Below the pieces are notes generated by a model that saw only the letters and a program-made list of their open reading frames with translations, made no database searches and had not been told where the DNA came from. A DNA stretch of 64,000 nt, from NCBI RefSeq assembly GCF_016735595.1, contig NZ_JAERRB010000012.1:124001-188000 (forward strand), written 5' to 3'. Source of the stretch: Chryseolinea lacunae. GTDB lineage: Bacteria; Bacteroidota; Bacteroidia; Cytophagales; Cyclobacteriaceae. Made by a program: the position numbers and the translations under genes. Positions 8,753-18,211 of this stretch are shown piece after piece (the stretch's first letter is position 1; every line of letters begins with the position of its first letter).

Positions 8753-9163
8753 TTAACGGATCAGGGAAAACGTGTGAAGGCCTTGCAGGGAATGAAGTCG
8801 CCCCATAGCAAAGGTTGTTTTGTGCCAGCGCAGCGAGAGCATCAAGGCCGCGGGGGTCATCTCATCGATGTGCACCACCACGCCATCGTGCCGTTGCAAC
8901 GTTTGACGCGAGGCGTCGGCAAAGCACCACGTGCCACGCGCAGGCCACACATCGCCACCACCCGACGACAGAAATTTTTCGTCGGAAAACATAAGCCGAA
9001 AATCGCCATAGAGGGCAGTCTGGTCTACACCGTCAACCGTAACAGCATCCACAACCCATGGGGTGTACGCCATCAGTGACTTCACAACAGCACGCGGCGC
9101 ACCAGCGTTTTTTACAACGGCGGCCGGCAAAACAAAATCGGTGACGATCAGCGTGGATGGCAT
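8753..9163 (-). CDS. Conserved-looking hypothetical protein
   Basis: A 136-residue soluble protein, not recognised. It begins MPSTLIVTDFVLPAAVV (ATG at 9163) and has no signal peptide. The second half (a Gly-rich turn SSGGGDVW, then GTWCFADASRQTL, then alternating strands) resembles the turns of lipocalin-like domains common in Bacteroidota, but this is a weak impression. The in-frame start at 9202 adds 13 residues and is less likely. Confidence 0.6.
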   Translation of the reverse strand: MPSTLIVTDFVLPAAVVKNAGAPRAVVKSLMAYTPWVVDAVTVDGVDQTALYGDFRLMFSDEKFLSSGGGDVWPARGTWCFADASRQTLQRHDGVVVHIDEMTPAALMLSLRWHKTTFAMGRLHSLQGLHTFSLIR

Positions 9164-9339
9164 AGTGTTTTGGTGTTTGATTCTGAGGCTGAAAATCGGC
9201 AAATCGTATTACTCGATCATTACCGGCATATTATAAAACGTTTTGCTTTGTCTCGCCCGAAGCTCATGTTCACTCATAACATTCCGGTAAACCTAAGGAA
9301 ACATCGCGGTTATACTTTTACGTCTCATCCCAGCACCTC

Positions 9340-10986
9340 GTGAACTTCAGGCCATTCGAAGCGATAGTTATCCTCTGTCTCACCCTGTTGACCATCCCCA
9401 TGGTCAATGCCCAACCGCAACCCGAAGGCAGCACCACCGGCGTTGACGACTTGTGCCGCAAGGCCGAACAGAAATTGTTCACACATCCCGACTCGGCATT
9501 TGTGCTTGCGCAGGACGCCCTGCGAACGGCAGAACGCGAACACTACGCCATGGGCATCGCCAACAGCCATCGCATTGTTGGCGAAATCTTTTATCACCAG
9601 GGATTTTATTATGAAGCCCTCAATCATCTTCAAAAGGCAGAGACCTTCTTCGAGAGCGAAAACCGCGAAACACAGCGGGCACAAAACCTCAACCAGCTGG
9701 GCCTTGTCTATTATAATATAAGACAACCCGACGTGGCCCTGGCCCGGCACCGCGAAGCCCTGAAAATTTATGAAGACACCAAAGACCTCAGCGGCATGGC
9801 CTATACCTATGGCTGCCTCGGGCGGCTCTATGAAAAAAAACAACGCTACCCCGAAGCACTCGACTTCCAGCACAAAGCCCTGGCCCACTACGAAAAGGTG
9901 AACGACATCCGCGGCACATCCACCATCCTCGAAAACATCGGCAGCATCTATGAAGACCTCGAAAAGTTCGACACGGCCAGCCACTACTTTCAACGTTCGC
10001 TCCACCTTAATGAATTGACCCGCGACAGTCTGTCTATGATTGTGAACCTGAACAACCTGGCCGACGTCTATCGCAAAACAGGAAAGAACGAACCTGCCAT
10101 CACATACTCCACCCAAGCCCTGAAACTTGCCCGCCGCCTCAACGACAAATATCAGGTCACCAGCGCCTACAAAGACCTGAGCAAAGTCTATAGCCAGGCG
10201 GGCTTGTATGAAGAGGCCTACCAAAGCCTGGAAAAAGGCCGCACACTCTATGAGGAAATTTACGGCGAAGAAACACGTCGTCAGGTGGCGCTGCTTCAGA
10301 CCTTGTTTGAACTGGAACGCAAAAACGGAGAGATACAGGTGCTGGAAAGCGACCGTCAGCTCAACTCCGTCACAAAAGTATCGCTCATCGCGGGCATCGT
10401 GTTGCTCGCGTTGTTGGCCGCGGCCATCATCAGCCGGCAACGGCTCAAGATCCGGCAAGACAAAGAAGTGATCGAACGCAAGGAGTCGCAACAGAAACTG
10501 ATGCAGGCCGAACTCGAAAACGCCCACCTGCACGAACGCCAGTTGCAGCATGAACTGGAAAACAAATCGAAATCGCTCACAGCTCACACGCTGCACATCA
10601 TCAGCAAAAACAAGATGATGGAAGACATTCGCGCCAAGCTGCACGACACGCTACAGGAAGAAGCCAAAGAACAGCGCAAAAAAATCACAAACCTCGTGAA
10701 GCTCATCGACCACAACTTTGTGCAGGACAAAGACTGGGACGACTTCCGCAGCATCTTCGAACAGGTGCACCAGAACTTCTTCGAGCAGCTCCAAAAGATT
10801 TCGTCCGACATCACAGCTTCCGACGCGCGTCTTGCGGCTTTGATCCGGCTCAACCTGCCATCGAAAGACATCGCCACCATTTTGGGAATTTCTCCCGACA
10901 GCCTGCGCATCTCGCGTTACCGTCTCCGGAAAAAACTGAAGCTCAACGCCGGCGACAGCCTCACCAATTTCATTCTCGGCATTTAA
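9340..10986 (+). CDS. TPR sensor with membrane helix, coiled coil and C-terminal LuxR-like HTH
   Basis: A 548-residue regulator. A signal peptide (ending MVNAQP) is followed by about seven TPR units (residues 35-330, for example GMAYTYGCLGRLYEKKQRYPE), a membrane helix near 345-362, a coiled coil (roughly 370-430) and a DNA-binding end with helix-turn-helix character (LPSKDIATILGISPDSLRIS). This layout, with the TPR part outside and the HTH inside, is common in Bacteroidota and probably senses an envelope state. Translation starts at a GTG at 9340. It lies upstream of and parallel to the phytase operon, so it may regulate it, though nothing shows this directly. Confidence 0.85.
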   Translation: MNFRPFEAIVILCLTLLTIPMVNAQPQPEGSTTGVDDLCRKAEQKLFTHPDSAFVLAQDALRTAEREHYAMGIANSHRIVGEIFYHQGFYYEALNHLQKAETFFESENRETQRAQNLNQLGLVYYNIRQPDVALARHREALKIYEDTKDLSGMAYTYGCLGRLYEKKQRYPEALDFQHKALAHYEKVNDIRGTSTILENIGSIYEDLEKFDTASHYFQRSLHLNELTRDSLSMIVNLNNLADVYRKTGKNEPAITYSTQALKLARRLNDKYQVTSAYKDLSKVYSQAGLYEEAYQSLEKGRTLYEEIYGEETRRQVALLQTLFELERKNGEIQVLESDRQLNSVTKVSLIAGIVLLALLAAAIISRQRLKIRQDKEVIERKESQQKLMQAELENAHLHERQLQHELENKSKSLTAHTLHIISKNKMMEDIRAKLHDTLQEEAKEQRKKITNLVKLIDHNFVQDKDWDDFRSIFEQVHQNFFEQLQKISSDITASDARLAALIRLNLPSKDIATILGISPDSLRISRYRLRKKLKLNAGDSLTNFILGI

Positions 10987-11053
10987 TGATCAACCAAACC
11001 CTGCATTTTCGGTGTCGATGTTCGCGGACATAAACGGGCGTGCCGGGGTAGCG

Positions 11054-11216
11054 TTGTTTCCTGTTATGCTGCCCGTAATGATTATTTAACTTCTTGTTAA
11101 CATTTTACATTCCACTGATCAACAATTGTTTACACCCTATTTTCAAAATCTTGTTGCCTTCTTGTTAACGGTCGTTTCCACGCTTGTTGCCTTTTTGATA
11201 ATGCACTTTTGTTGCC
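11054..11216 (+). promoter_or_regulatory. Cluster of seven TTGTTNNC direct repeats upstream of the phytase operon
   Basis: Copies begin at 11054 (TTGTTTCC), 11094 (TTGTTAAC), 11126 (TTGTTTAC), 11151 (TTGTTGCC), 11162 (TTGTTAAC), 11184 (TTGTTGCC) and 11209 (TTGTTGCC), all in the same orientation. The copies at 11151, 11162 and 11184 are 11 and 22 bp apart, one and two helical turns, and a TTTAAC/TTGTTAAC pair at 11085-11101 also repeats at 11 bp. Tandem sites with 11-bp phasing are what OmpR/PhoB-type activators bind. The array stops about 20 bp before the likely -7 element. Phosphate control is a guess from the gene content. Confidence 0.5.
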
Positions 11217-11235
11217 CTGCGGCCCCTCTCCACCC

Positions 11236-11243
11236 TAATCTTG
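11236..11243 (+). promoter_or_regulatory. Possible -7 promoter element of the phytase operon
   Basis: TAATCTTG differs by one base from the Bacteroidota -7 consensus TAnnTTTG. It lies 34 bp before the ATG. A TTTG that could serve as the -33 box is at 11208-11211; the gap of 24 bp is a little longer than usual. Confidence 0.35.
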
Positions 11244-11277
11244 TAGAAACTTTTAGCGCCCGAAATATTCCAAACGC

Positions 11278-12411
11278 ATGTCTCCTTTAAACCGATCCAT
11301 CACCGTAGCCCTGCTCTCCTTTTCGCTGGTGCATTGTTCGAAACCGTCGGCTTCGGTTGAGCCTTCGCCCACAGATTCCACTTCCGGGACACCGCTGGTG
11401 GCGAGACCTCCGGAGGTTATCCAACCTACCATAGTGACCGACACGGTGCGTTTTGACACCGACGATCCTGCCATCTGGCTGAACGCAACACATCCCGAAC
11501 AGAGCCTCATTGTGGGCACCGACAAGGATGAAAACGGAGGGCTATACGTGTATGATCTCGCCGGAAAAATCGTGAAGACCATCAACGGCCTGAAGCGCCC
11601 CGACAACGTGGACATTGAATACGGCTTGATGCTGAACGGCACATCAACCGACATAGCCGTCACCACCGAACGTATCACACACAAGCTGCGCGTCTACAGA
11701 CTGCCCGACATGAAGTCCCTCGATGATGGAGGCCTTCCGGTGTTTGAAGGCGAAACAGAACCGCTGTTCAGAGACCTTATGGGTATTGCGCTCTATAAGA
11801 ATCCAAACACAAACGACATCTATGCCATCGTTGGCCGGAAGAGTGGACCGAAAGAAGGTTCATACCTCTGGCAATATAAACTGGAAGACAACGGCAAAGG
11901 AAACGTGAAGGCCACGTTGGTGCGCAAGTTTGGTCGCTACAGCGGCAACAAGGAAATTGAGGCCATCGCCGTGGACGACGCGTTGGGTTATGTGTATTAC
12001 TCCGACGAAGGAGTAGGTGTTCGTAAATATTATGCCGACCCCGAAAAAGGAAACAATGAGCTGGCACTCTTTGCCACCACAGGCTTTACACAAGATCACG
12101 AAGGCATCTCTATCTACACCGCCGACAATGGCACGGGCTACATCCTCGTGTCCGATCAACAGGCCAACCAATTCTACATCTATACCCGCGAAGGGTCTGC
12201 CAAAAATCCACACGATCATGTGTTGAAAAAAATCGTGAAGGTGGCCGCCACGGAAAGTGACGGATCGGATGTGACAGCTACTCCGCTGAATGGCACATTC
12301 GCCAACGGTTTGTTTGTGGTGATGTCGACAGACAAAACATTTCACTTCTACCGCTGGGAAGACATTGCCGGAAAAGATCTGATGATAGCACCCCATGGAA
12401 AACATAACTAG
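11278..12411 (+). CDS. Beta-propeller phytase (3-phytase), lipoprotein
   Basis: A 377-residue enzyme of the BPP family, which releases phosphate from myo-inositol hexakisphosphate using Ca2+. Family signatures are DDPAIW (residues 62-67), RPDNVDIEYG (107-116) and an EIEAIAVDDALGYVYYSDE-type blade. The signal peptide ends at a Cys (VHCSK, residue 20), so it is probably lipid-anchored in the envelope. A TonB receptor gene starts two bases after its stop and a beta-helix lipoprotein follows, which points to coupled cleavage and uptake at the cell surface. Confidence 0.9.
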   Translation: MSPLNRSITVALLSFSLVHCSKPSASVEPSPTDSTSGTPLVARPPEVIQPTIVTDTVRFDTDDPAIWLNATHPEQSLIVGTDKDENGGLYVYDLAGKIVKTINGLKRPDNVDIEYGLMLNGTSTDIAVTTERITHKLRVYRLPDMKSLDDGGLPVFEGETEPLFRDLMGIALYKNPNTNDIYAIVGRKSGPKEGSYLWQYKLEDNGKGNVKATLVRKFGRYSGNKEIEAIAVDDALGYVYYSDEGVGVRKYYADPEKGNNELALFATTGFTQDHEGISIYTADNGTGYILVSDQQANQFYIYTREGSAKNPHDHVLKKIVKVAATESDGSDVTATPLNGTFANGLFVVMSTDKTFHFYRWEDIAGKDLMIAPHGKHN

Positions 12412-12412
12412 T

Positions 12413-15220
12413 ATGTCGCACACAACCCCATCCTTGCAAAAGCTCTCCCTTGTTGTGTGGATGATGCTGGCTGTGACTCTGACGCATGCCGGTTCGCTAA
12501 AGGGTAAAGTGACCGACCGAAACCAGGAAGCCCTGGTGGGTGCACACATTGTGTTGCAGGGAAAATCACAATATGCCGTGGCCGGTCTTGATGGAAGTTT
12601 TGCCATTTACAACATCGAGGCAGGAAGCTATACAGTAGTCATCAGCTTTATCGGCTACAAGCCCCTCGAGGCTACCGTAGCCATATCAGGCGAAGGCGTG
12701 GTGACGTTGCCCGTGGTGCTTGAAGCCGACAGCACGTCGCTCGATGAAATTGTTGTGACTGCGCAAACCCTGGGTGGCACCGATGCGCAGGCGCGCTTCA
12801 TCGAACGCACGTCGCCCAACACCATGAACATCATTTCGGCGAAAGCCATTGCGCTATCGCCCGATGTTTCGGTGGCCAACGTGGTGCAGCGCGTGTCGGG
12901 TTTGTCGGTGGAACGCAACAGCAACGGCGACCCGCAATATGCCATTGTGCGGGGCATGGACAAACGCTATAGCTACACGCTGGTGAATGGCGTGAAGATT
13001 CCCAGTCCTGACAACAAGAACCGCTACATTCCGCTCGACATTTTTCCCGCTTCGCTCCTCGACCGGCTTGAGGTTTACAAAAGTCTCACGGCCGACATGG
13101 AAGGCGATGCCGTGGGCGGCGCCATCAACATGGTGATGAAATCGGCGCCCGAAGAATTTGAAGTGAAGGGCGATTTGCAAGTGGGCTACAACTACATCAA
13201 CGTGCAGGACGGCTTCAATCGCTACAAGTCAACGGGCGTTGCTTACCAGACACCGCGCGAAAAATACGGCGAGGGCTTTCAGGCACAGGCCACAGACTTC
13301 ACCAAGAAAAACCTGGAAGTATCCAACATCAAGCCGATGCCTGACCTGCTGGGCTCCCTCTCCATTGGCAATCGCTTTCTGCACAACCGTTTGGGTGTGA
13401 TGGTAGGCGGAAGTTTCCAAAACACCTATCGCGGCACAAACAGTCTCTGGTTTGACTACGACACCGATCGCTATGGTGCCAACCTGCCCTCGCTTCGCTC
13501 CGTGCAAGATCGTCGCTACTCCACCCATCAACTGCGGGGCGCCTTTCACACACGTGTTGATTACAAATTTGCGGAGCATCAGGTGTTGAAACTCTACAGC
13601 GGATACTACAAGCTGGTGAACCACGAAGCACGCGAGATCAAAGAAACATATCTGGATGGCCGCCTCTACGACAGCAACGCCGGCAACGCCATTCTATCCT
13701 ATAGCACACGCACCAAAAACACCGACCAGGGCATCTTCACCACGTCGTTGCAGGGCGACCACCGGTTGGCTTCTCCCCTCACCTTTCAATGGACGGGCGT
13801 GTATTCGCAAGCCACAAACGACCAACCCGACAACGCGCGGTTTATGCGCGACGGCGGTCTGAATAATTTTGTGGAGCAACCACAAACCGTAGAACGCAGA
13901 AACACACGCGAGTGGACACGCAACACCGACACCGACCTGACCGGCTATGGCAATTTCATTTTCCAACCCGCAGCCTGGGGCAACAGTCTTTTGAAAGCGG
14001 GTGGCATGTATCGGAACAAGAAACGCGATGCCTATTACAACATCTATTACTTCGACCCCAACCCAAGCCTGCAAACTCAAGGTGTGGACTGGAACACCTA
14101 CTCTGACGTGACCTGGGAAATCGTGAATCCTGCGGGCAGCGCCACCGACGAAAAGAACTACAAAGCAAACGAAAACATCTTTGCCTACTATCTGCTGGGA
14201 AAGATCGAATGGCACAACCTGGAGGTGAACGCCGGCGCACGTGTAGAGCACACCGACCAGGGCTATGTCCTCAAATATCCGAAGACCGGACAAACGCCCG
14301 ACAGCAGTCAACGCTACACCGATGTGTTGCCAAGCCTGAGCGCCAAATACAAACTGGCCGAAGGCATGAACCTGCGCCTCACCTACTACAAAGCGGTGTC
14401 GCGTCCGGGTTTCTTTGAAATCGTTCCCTCACAAATGCCCGACGATGGTTATGCCGAATACGGAAACCCCGCATTGAAAAGAACAAAGGCCGACAACATA
14501 GACCTGCGCTGGGAGAAATTCTCGGGCTCTGCCAATCAGTTGCTCGTCGGCGTTTTCTACAAACGTCTTCAGGACCCTATCGAATATGCATTGGTGCGAA
14601 CCGGTGTGAACAACACACCGGTGATGCAACCCAACAACTTCGGCACCGCGCAGAACATGGGGCTGGAGATGGACTTCACTCATTACTTCAACAAGTTCGG
14701 CATCAAAATAAACTACACCTACACGCGCTCGCACATTACCACCTCAAAAGTGATTCGGGCGCGCGAAAATCCCGACGATCAAGCGAGCCAGCTTGTGTTG
14801 AAGACGGTGAACCAGACCCGGCCGCTGCAAGGACAAGCCAATCACATTGGCAACGTGGCGCTGTTGTATAAGGACACGCGTCGCGGATGGGAGTCGCAGC
14901 TGTCGATGGTCTATACCGGCGAACGTCTCGAACTCATCTCGCCGTTTCTCGACAACGACCTTTTCTCCAAACCCATTGTGTTGCTGGACTTCGCGTTGGA
15001 GAAACGCATTTCAAAACGCGTCGACGTTTTTCTGAAGGCCACCAACCTGCTTAACTCCGCCTACCAGGTCTACATTAAGAAACCGATTTTCCAGGAAGAA
15101 GGCAGCACGGTGAAATATCCCTACCAGGACGATCCTGAGAATAAGACGCTGATCCGGCGCGATCAATATTATCAATCGTTCCGTTTGGGCGTGCGCGTGC
15201 TCTGGAACAAAAGCGAATGA
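12413..15220 (+). CDS. TonB-dependent outer-membrane receptor with carboxypeptidase-regulatory-like N-domain
   Basis: About 935 residues. After a signal peptide comes a CarboxypepD_reg-like domain (GKVTDRNQEALVGAHIVL), then the plug (LDEIVVTAQ...VANVVQRVSG, GGAIN motif) and a long barrel ending RLGVRVLWNKSE. There is no SusD gene nearby, so this is not a classical SusCD pair. The ATG at 12413 lies two bases after the phytase stop. It probably imports the phytase product, an inositol phosphate, or a metal/phosphate complex. The next gene overlaps or closely follows its TGA. Confidence 0.9.
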   Translation: MSHTTPSLQKLSLVVWMMLAVTLTHAGSLKGKVTDRNQEALVGAHIVLQGKSQYAVAGLDGSFAIYNIEAGSYTVVISFIGYKPLEATVAISGEGVVTLPVVLEADSTSLDEIVVTAQTLGGTDAQARFIERTSPNTMNIISAKAIALSPDVSVANVVQRVSGLSVERNSNGDPQYAIVRGMDKRYSYTLVNGVKIPSPDNKNRYIPLDIFPASLLDRLEVYKSLTADMEGDAVGGAINMVMKSAPEEFEVKGDLQVGYNYINVQDGFNRYKSTGVAYQTPREKYGEGFQAQATDFTKKNLEVSNIKPMPDLLGSLSIGNRFLHNRLGVMVGGSFQNTYRGTNSLWFDYDTDRYGANLPSLRSVQDRRYSTHQLRGAFHTRVDYKFAEHQVLKLYSGYYKLVNHEAREIKETYLDGRLYDSNAGNAILSYSTRTKNTDQGIFTTSLQGDHRLASPLTFQWTGVYSQATNDQPDNARFMRDGGLNNFVEQPQTVERRNTREWTRNTDTDLTGYGNFIFQPAAWGNSLLKAGGMYRNKKRDAYYNIYYFDPNPSLQTQGVDWNTYSDVTWEIVNPAGSATDEKNYKANENIFAYYLLGKIEWHNLEVNAGARVEHTDQGYVLKYPKTGQTPDSSQRYTDVLPSLSAKYKLAEGMNLRLTYYKAVSRPGFFEIVPSQMPDDGYAEYGNPALKRTKADNIDLRWEKFSGSANQLLVGVFYKRLQDPIEYALVRTGVNNTPVMQPNNFGTAQNMGLEMDFTHYFNKFGIKINYTYTRSHITTSKVIRARENPDDQASQLVLKTVNQTRPLQGQANHIGNVALLYKDTRRGWESQLSMVYTGERLELISPFLDNDLFSKPIVLLDFALEKRISKRVDVFLKATNLLNSAYQVYIKKPIFQEEGSTVKYPYQDDPENKTLIRRDQYYQSFRLGVRVLWNKSE

Positions 15221-15261
15221 ATACACCAAAAACAAACATAACTACTAAACGAAATCTCCCT

Positions 15262-16851
15262 ATGAAAACAGGATTGAACAAACTGCTGTACGGGATTGCC
15301 CTTGCCGCCTGCGTATTGATGACCCGTTGCAGCAGCGACGACGAACAAAAGCCCAGCGCCCCGCTGTTGACCTCCGACGTATCCAGTCTCCCCATTAAGT
15401 TTGGCGAAACCAAATCGTTCACGGTGAGCATCTCCGCCGCGGGCAAAGTGAAAGACATCACCGCCACCACCGACAAAGGCACCGTGACGGTGACCGAGGT
15501 GACCGGTGTGGGCCAGACCACCGGCTCAGCCAAGATCAACTACACTGCCCTGTTCGAAGCCGGCTCGGCCAAGATCACTGTGGTGATGAACGACCTATCG
15601 GAACAACGTGTAACAAAAGAAGTTTCGGTCGACATCACTGAACAACCTCCCCTGGAACTGACTGCCGGCGATGTGGAAGGTGTGTGGGGACCGTCGCGCA
15701 CCTACATCATTCGTGGCGACCTGAAAATACCTGCTGGTAAAACACTGACCGTGAAAGAAGGTGTTACTGTGATTGTGGAAGGCGACGGCTCGCAAAGTAA
15801 CAGCCCGGGCATCAACGTGGAAGGAAACTTCTATAGCCTTGGCACCGCCGACAAACCTGTGCGCTTCACCGTGGCCGAAGCCAAACGCACCAAAGAAAAC
15901 ATTTTCGCCGGCCTCTGGGGCGGCATCCTCGGCACATCCACTTCGCAGGAGATGGTGGTGCTTTACACGACCATTGAATATGCCGGTGCTCCCGCCGTGG
16001 CCGGTAGCCCTATCGTGAACTCGGGAGAATTGGAAGAAGGCGACCCCCGCTTTGGTTTGTACTTCAACAACCCCAATGGCAAGTTCGTGCTCATGCACTC
16101 TACCGTTGCCTACACCAAAGACGACGGCATGCGCATCAACCAAGGTCAACTGCTGGTGGCCTATAACACCTACTACCTCAACGGCAAAACCGGTGGCGAA
16201 GCCCTCAACATCAAGAGCGGCTCGGTGGGCGATGTGGCCTTCAACGTCTTCTATCAACCCGCCACCAACGGCGTGAAGTGGTCTAACTCCGACGACCGCA
16301 CACCACAGATGGATGTGAACGTCTACAACAACACGGCCATCAACGGCGGATGGCGTCAGACAAAATCCGGACGCGGCGGTTCTTTCAACCTCGAAAAAGG
16401 TGGACGCGGCAAAGCCTACAACAACCTGGTGGTGAACTGCCGCTACGGCACACGCTTTCCCAAGTCGCCCGACAATCCAGACGTGGTGAACAGCGCCGTG
16501 GGCTATAACCTCTACTATGGCTATGACGATGTGATCGCGGCCGAGTTCTATCCCACAACAGGCTCTATCGCACATGGCGATTTCGAAACCACCAACGACG
16601 TGCAAGGCGCCAAAGGCGAAAATGATCCGAAGTTTGTGAACTTCGACGTGACCACCTTCAATCACGATGCCGCCAAGAATGCCGACAACCTCAACTTCCC
16701 TCCCACCATGAACCTGAAGTTGAAAACAGACTCGCCTGCCCTCAACAAAGGCAAGACCACATTCACCACTAAGTTCTCCACGCACTCGGTAGGCGGCGCA
16801 ACCTACACCGTGCCTGCACCTGCAGCCTACATTGGCGCGAACGGAAACTAA
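15262..16851 (+). CDS. Surface lipoprotein with parallel beta-helix fold
   Basis: About 529 residues. The signal ends LMTRC followed by SSDDE, close to the acidic lipoprotein export signal of Bacteroidota, so it should sit on the cell surface. Residues 25-130 look like an Ig-like domain; the remainder is a series of short repeated strands with Asn turns (VYNNTAINGG, KAYNNLVVNCRYG), typical of right-handed beta-helices. I see no clear polysaccharide-lyase catalytic motif. An in-frame ATG at 15217 overlaps the receptor stop (ATGA) but would add 15 residues before the signal peptide. It is the third gene of the phytase operon and may capture substrate. Confidence 0.82.
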   Translation: MKTGLNKLLYGIALAACVLMTRCSSDDEQKPSAPLLTSDVSSLPIKFGETKSFTVSISAAGKVKDITATTDKGTVTVTEVTGVGQTTGSAKINYTALFEAGSAKITVVMNDLSEQRVTKEVSVDITEQPPLELTAGDVEGVWGPSRTYIIRGDLKIPAGKTLTVKEGVTVIVEGDGSQSNSPGINVEGNFYSLGTADKPVRFTVAEAKRTKENIFAGLWGGILGTSTSQEMVVLYTTIEYAGAPAVAGSPIVNSGELEEGDPRFGLYFNNPNGKFVLMHSTVAYTKDDGMRINQGQLLVAYNTYYLNGKTGGEALNIKSGSVGDVAFNVFYQPATNGVKWSNSDDRTPQMDVNVYNNTAINGGWRQTKSGRGGSFNLEKGGRGKAYNNLVVNCRYGTRFPKSPDNPDVVNSAVGYNLYYGYDDVIAAEFYPTTGSIAHGDFETTNDVQGAKGENDPKFVNFDVTTFNHDAAKNADNLNFPPTMNLKLKTDSPALNKGKTTFTTKFSTHSVGGATYTVPAPAAYIGANGN

Positions 16852-16871
16852 GCATCCAATTATCGCAAACT

Positions 16872-16904
16872 AAAAGAGGCAGCCTTAACCGGGCTGCCTC
16901 TTTT
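16872..16904 (+). terminator. Terminator of the phytase operon
   Basis: A perfect 13-bp stem: AAAAGAGGCAGCC at 16872-16884 and its complement at 16892-16904, with a 7-base loop. The arm ends in TTTT. It lies 20 bp after the stop of the beta-helix gene. Confidence 0.9.
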
Positions 16905-16940
16905 GTTGAAGGACTATCTATGAATGAACCACTAGTGCTT

Positions 16941-18026
16941 TCACCATTTAATGGTCTGCTCGATGAACGCGATCAGATCGTCGGCCATCATTTGTTGTTC
17001 CGACACACGGGGATGTCCGGGTGTGTTTTTGTATTTGAAGAAGTGAGAATAGATTTTCGGATCTGCTAGGCGCACCACGGCCTTGTCGACATAGCCGGGC
17101 CAGGGTGAATCCTCTCGTGTCGCGTCCATGTTGCCCAGGGCGCAAATGATCTGGGCGTTTGGATATTTTTCGCGGATGTCGGCCAGGAAGTCGGCATAGG
17201 CCGTAACGAGAAAATCCTCGTCGGGAGCTTGTGTGCCAAAGCGTGCTTTGAACTGGCCGTGTGTCGGCATGTTCACCAGCCAGGAGTCGTTCTGAAAAAG
17301 GTTGATTACTACTACGTCGGGTGTATACCGGGTGAAGTCCCATTTCGACGCGGGGTCGTTGGGGTCGAGCCGGTCATACATTTCGGGCATGATGAGTGGA
17401 AACCAGCTGATGGTGATGCCAATGCCGCTTTTGGCGATACAGGAATATTGCGCGTTAAAATGCCGCGCCGTCAGCGCCGCATAGGTTACATAGTTGTTTT
17501 CGAAATAGCCATCGCCCGAATCTTTGCCCCGCGTGTCTTCCACCGCATAGCCACACGTGATGGAGTTGCCATAGAATTCAATCTTCCGTGCAGGCTTGGG
17601 GTGACGTGGCAACACCGTGGCATTTGCTTTCACTTCAAAGCCATAGAACAACGTCGTGCCCTTATCCCACTCTGTCCGCTTGAACAACTGCACCTTGTGC
17701 GCTCCCTTGGCAAGTCCGGAAGCCAACACATAGGTCCGCTTCGAAGAATCGGTATTGATCTTCGCCACCACCTTATCATCCACAATCACATTATAGAAGT
17801 TGGCCGTGTCACGATCTTTCAACACAGCCGAAATCGAAGTCCCCTTAAAGCACACCGTAGCCGATGTCCCCGACCACGCAAACGCCGCCGCCTTCTCCCC
17901 AAACACAACCCTCCCCTCATACGAAATCGCCGAATCCCCAAAAGAAACAAACTTACTCTGCCCCTCAACACCACCACTCCAAAAGACAAAGACCAAACAA
18001 ACCAAACACCATCTCATAACCATCAT
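16941..18026 (-). CDS. SGNH-hydrolase, carbohydrate esterase family 2-like
   Basis: A 361-residue secreted enzyme: signal peptide, an N-terminal jelly-roll domain (about 25-140) and an SGNH esterase domain. The nucleophile motif is FYGNSITCGYA (Ser155); block III Asn is in NLFQNDSW; the catalytic His is in GHPRVSEQQM near the end. This two-domain order is that of CE2 acetylxylan/acetylmannan esterases. It stands alone, not in a polysaccharide locus. The first 80 codons have a strikingly skewed composition (very little C on the coding strand), discussed in the findings. Confidence 0.85.
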   Translation of the reverse strand: MMVMRWCLVCLVFVFWSGGVEGQSKFVSFGDSAISYEGRVVFGEKAAAFAWSGTSATVCFKGTSISAVLKDRDTANFYNVIVDDKVVAKINTDSSKRTYVLASGLAKGAHKVQLFKRTEWDKGTTLFYGFEVKANATVLPRHPKPARKIEFYGNSITCGYAVEDTRGKDSGDGYFENNYVTYAALTARHFNAQYSCIAKSGIGITISWFPLIMPEMYDRLDPNDPASKWDFTRYTPDVVVINLFQNDSWLVNMPTHGQFKARFGTQAPDEDFLVTAYADFLADIREKYPNAQIICALGNMDATREDSPWPGYVDKAVVRLADPKIYSHFFKYKNTPGHPRVSEQQMMADDLIAFIEQTIKW

Positions 18027-18211
18027 AACTAATTCATTTTAAATCCACATCCAAAAGATGATGGAAAGAAAACAAATCCCAAAAGAAAAATGATTTAAAA
18101 AAAGGTCTGAGCCAATCTTCGGCCTGGCATGGGCATTTGCGGATAGGATCAGGCCCTGATGGAAGCATGCTATAAAACACAACCACCACTTATCGCACAA
18201 AAAGAAAAAGT

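Larger units (their letters stand above)
10987..11277. other. Phytase-operon upstream region
   Basis: A 291-bp spacer without an ORF. No terminator is visible for the TPR gene on its left. It contains seven same-strand copies of TTGTTNNC between 11054 and 11216 and a plausible Bacteroidota -7 element at 11236-11243; both are listed separately. Confidence 0.7.

Noticed and set aside
9325-10644. A 439-codon open frame on the minus strand opposite the TPR regulator
   Set aside because: It is antisense to a clear TPR/HTH gene; its Phe/Val/Gly-rich composition is what the reverse of Glu/Lys/Ala-rich TPR codons gives, and no domain is visible.
15595-16785. A 396-codon open frame antisense to the beta-helix lipoprotein gene
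   Set aside because: Mirror of the real gene's codon bias; rich in His, Gly and Val without motifs or a signal peptide.
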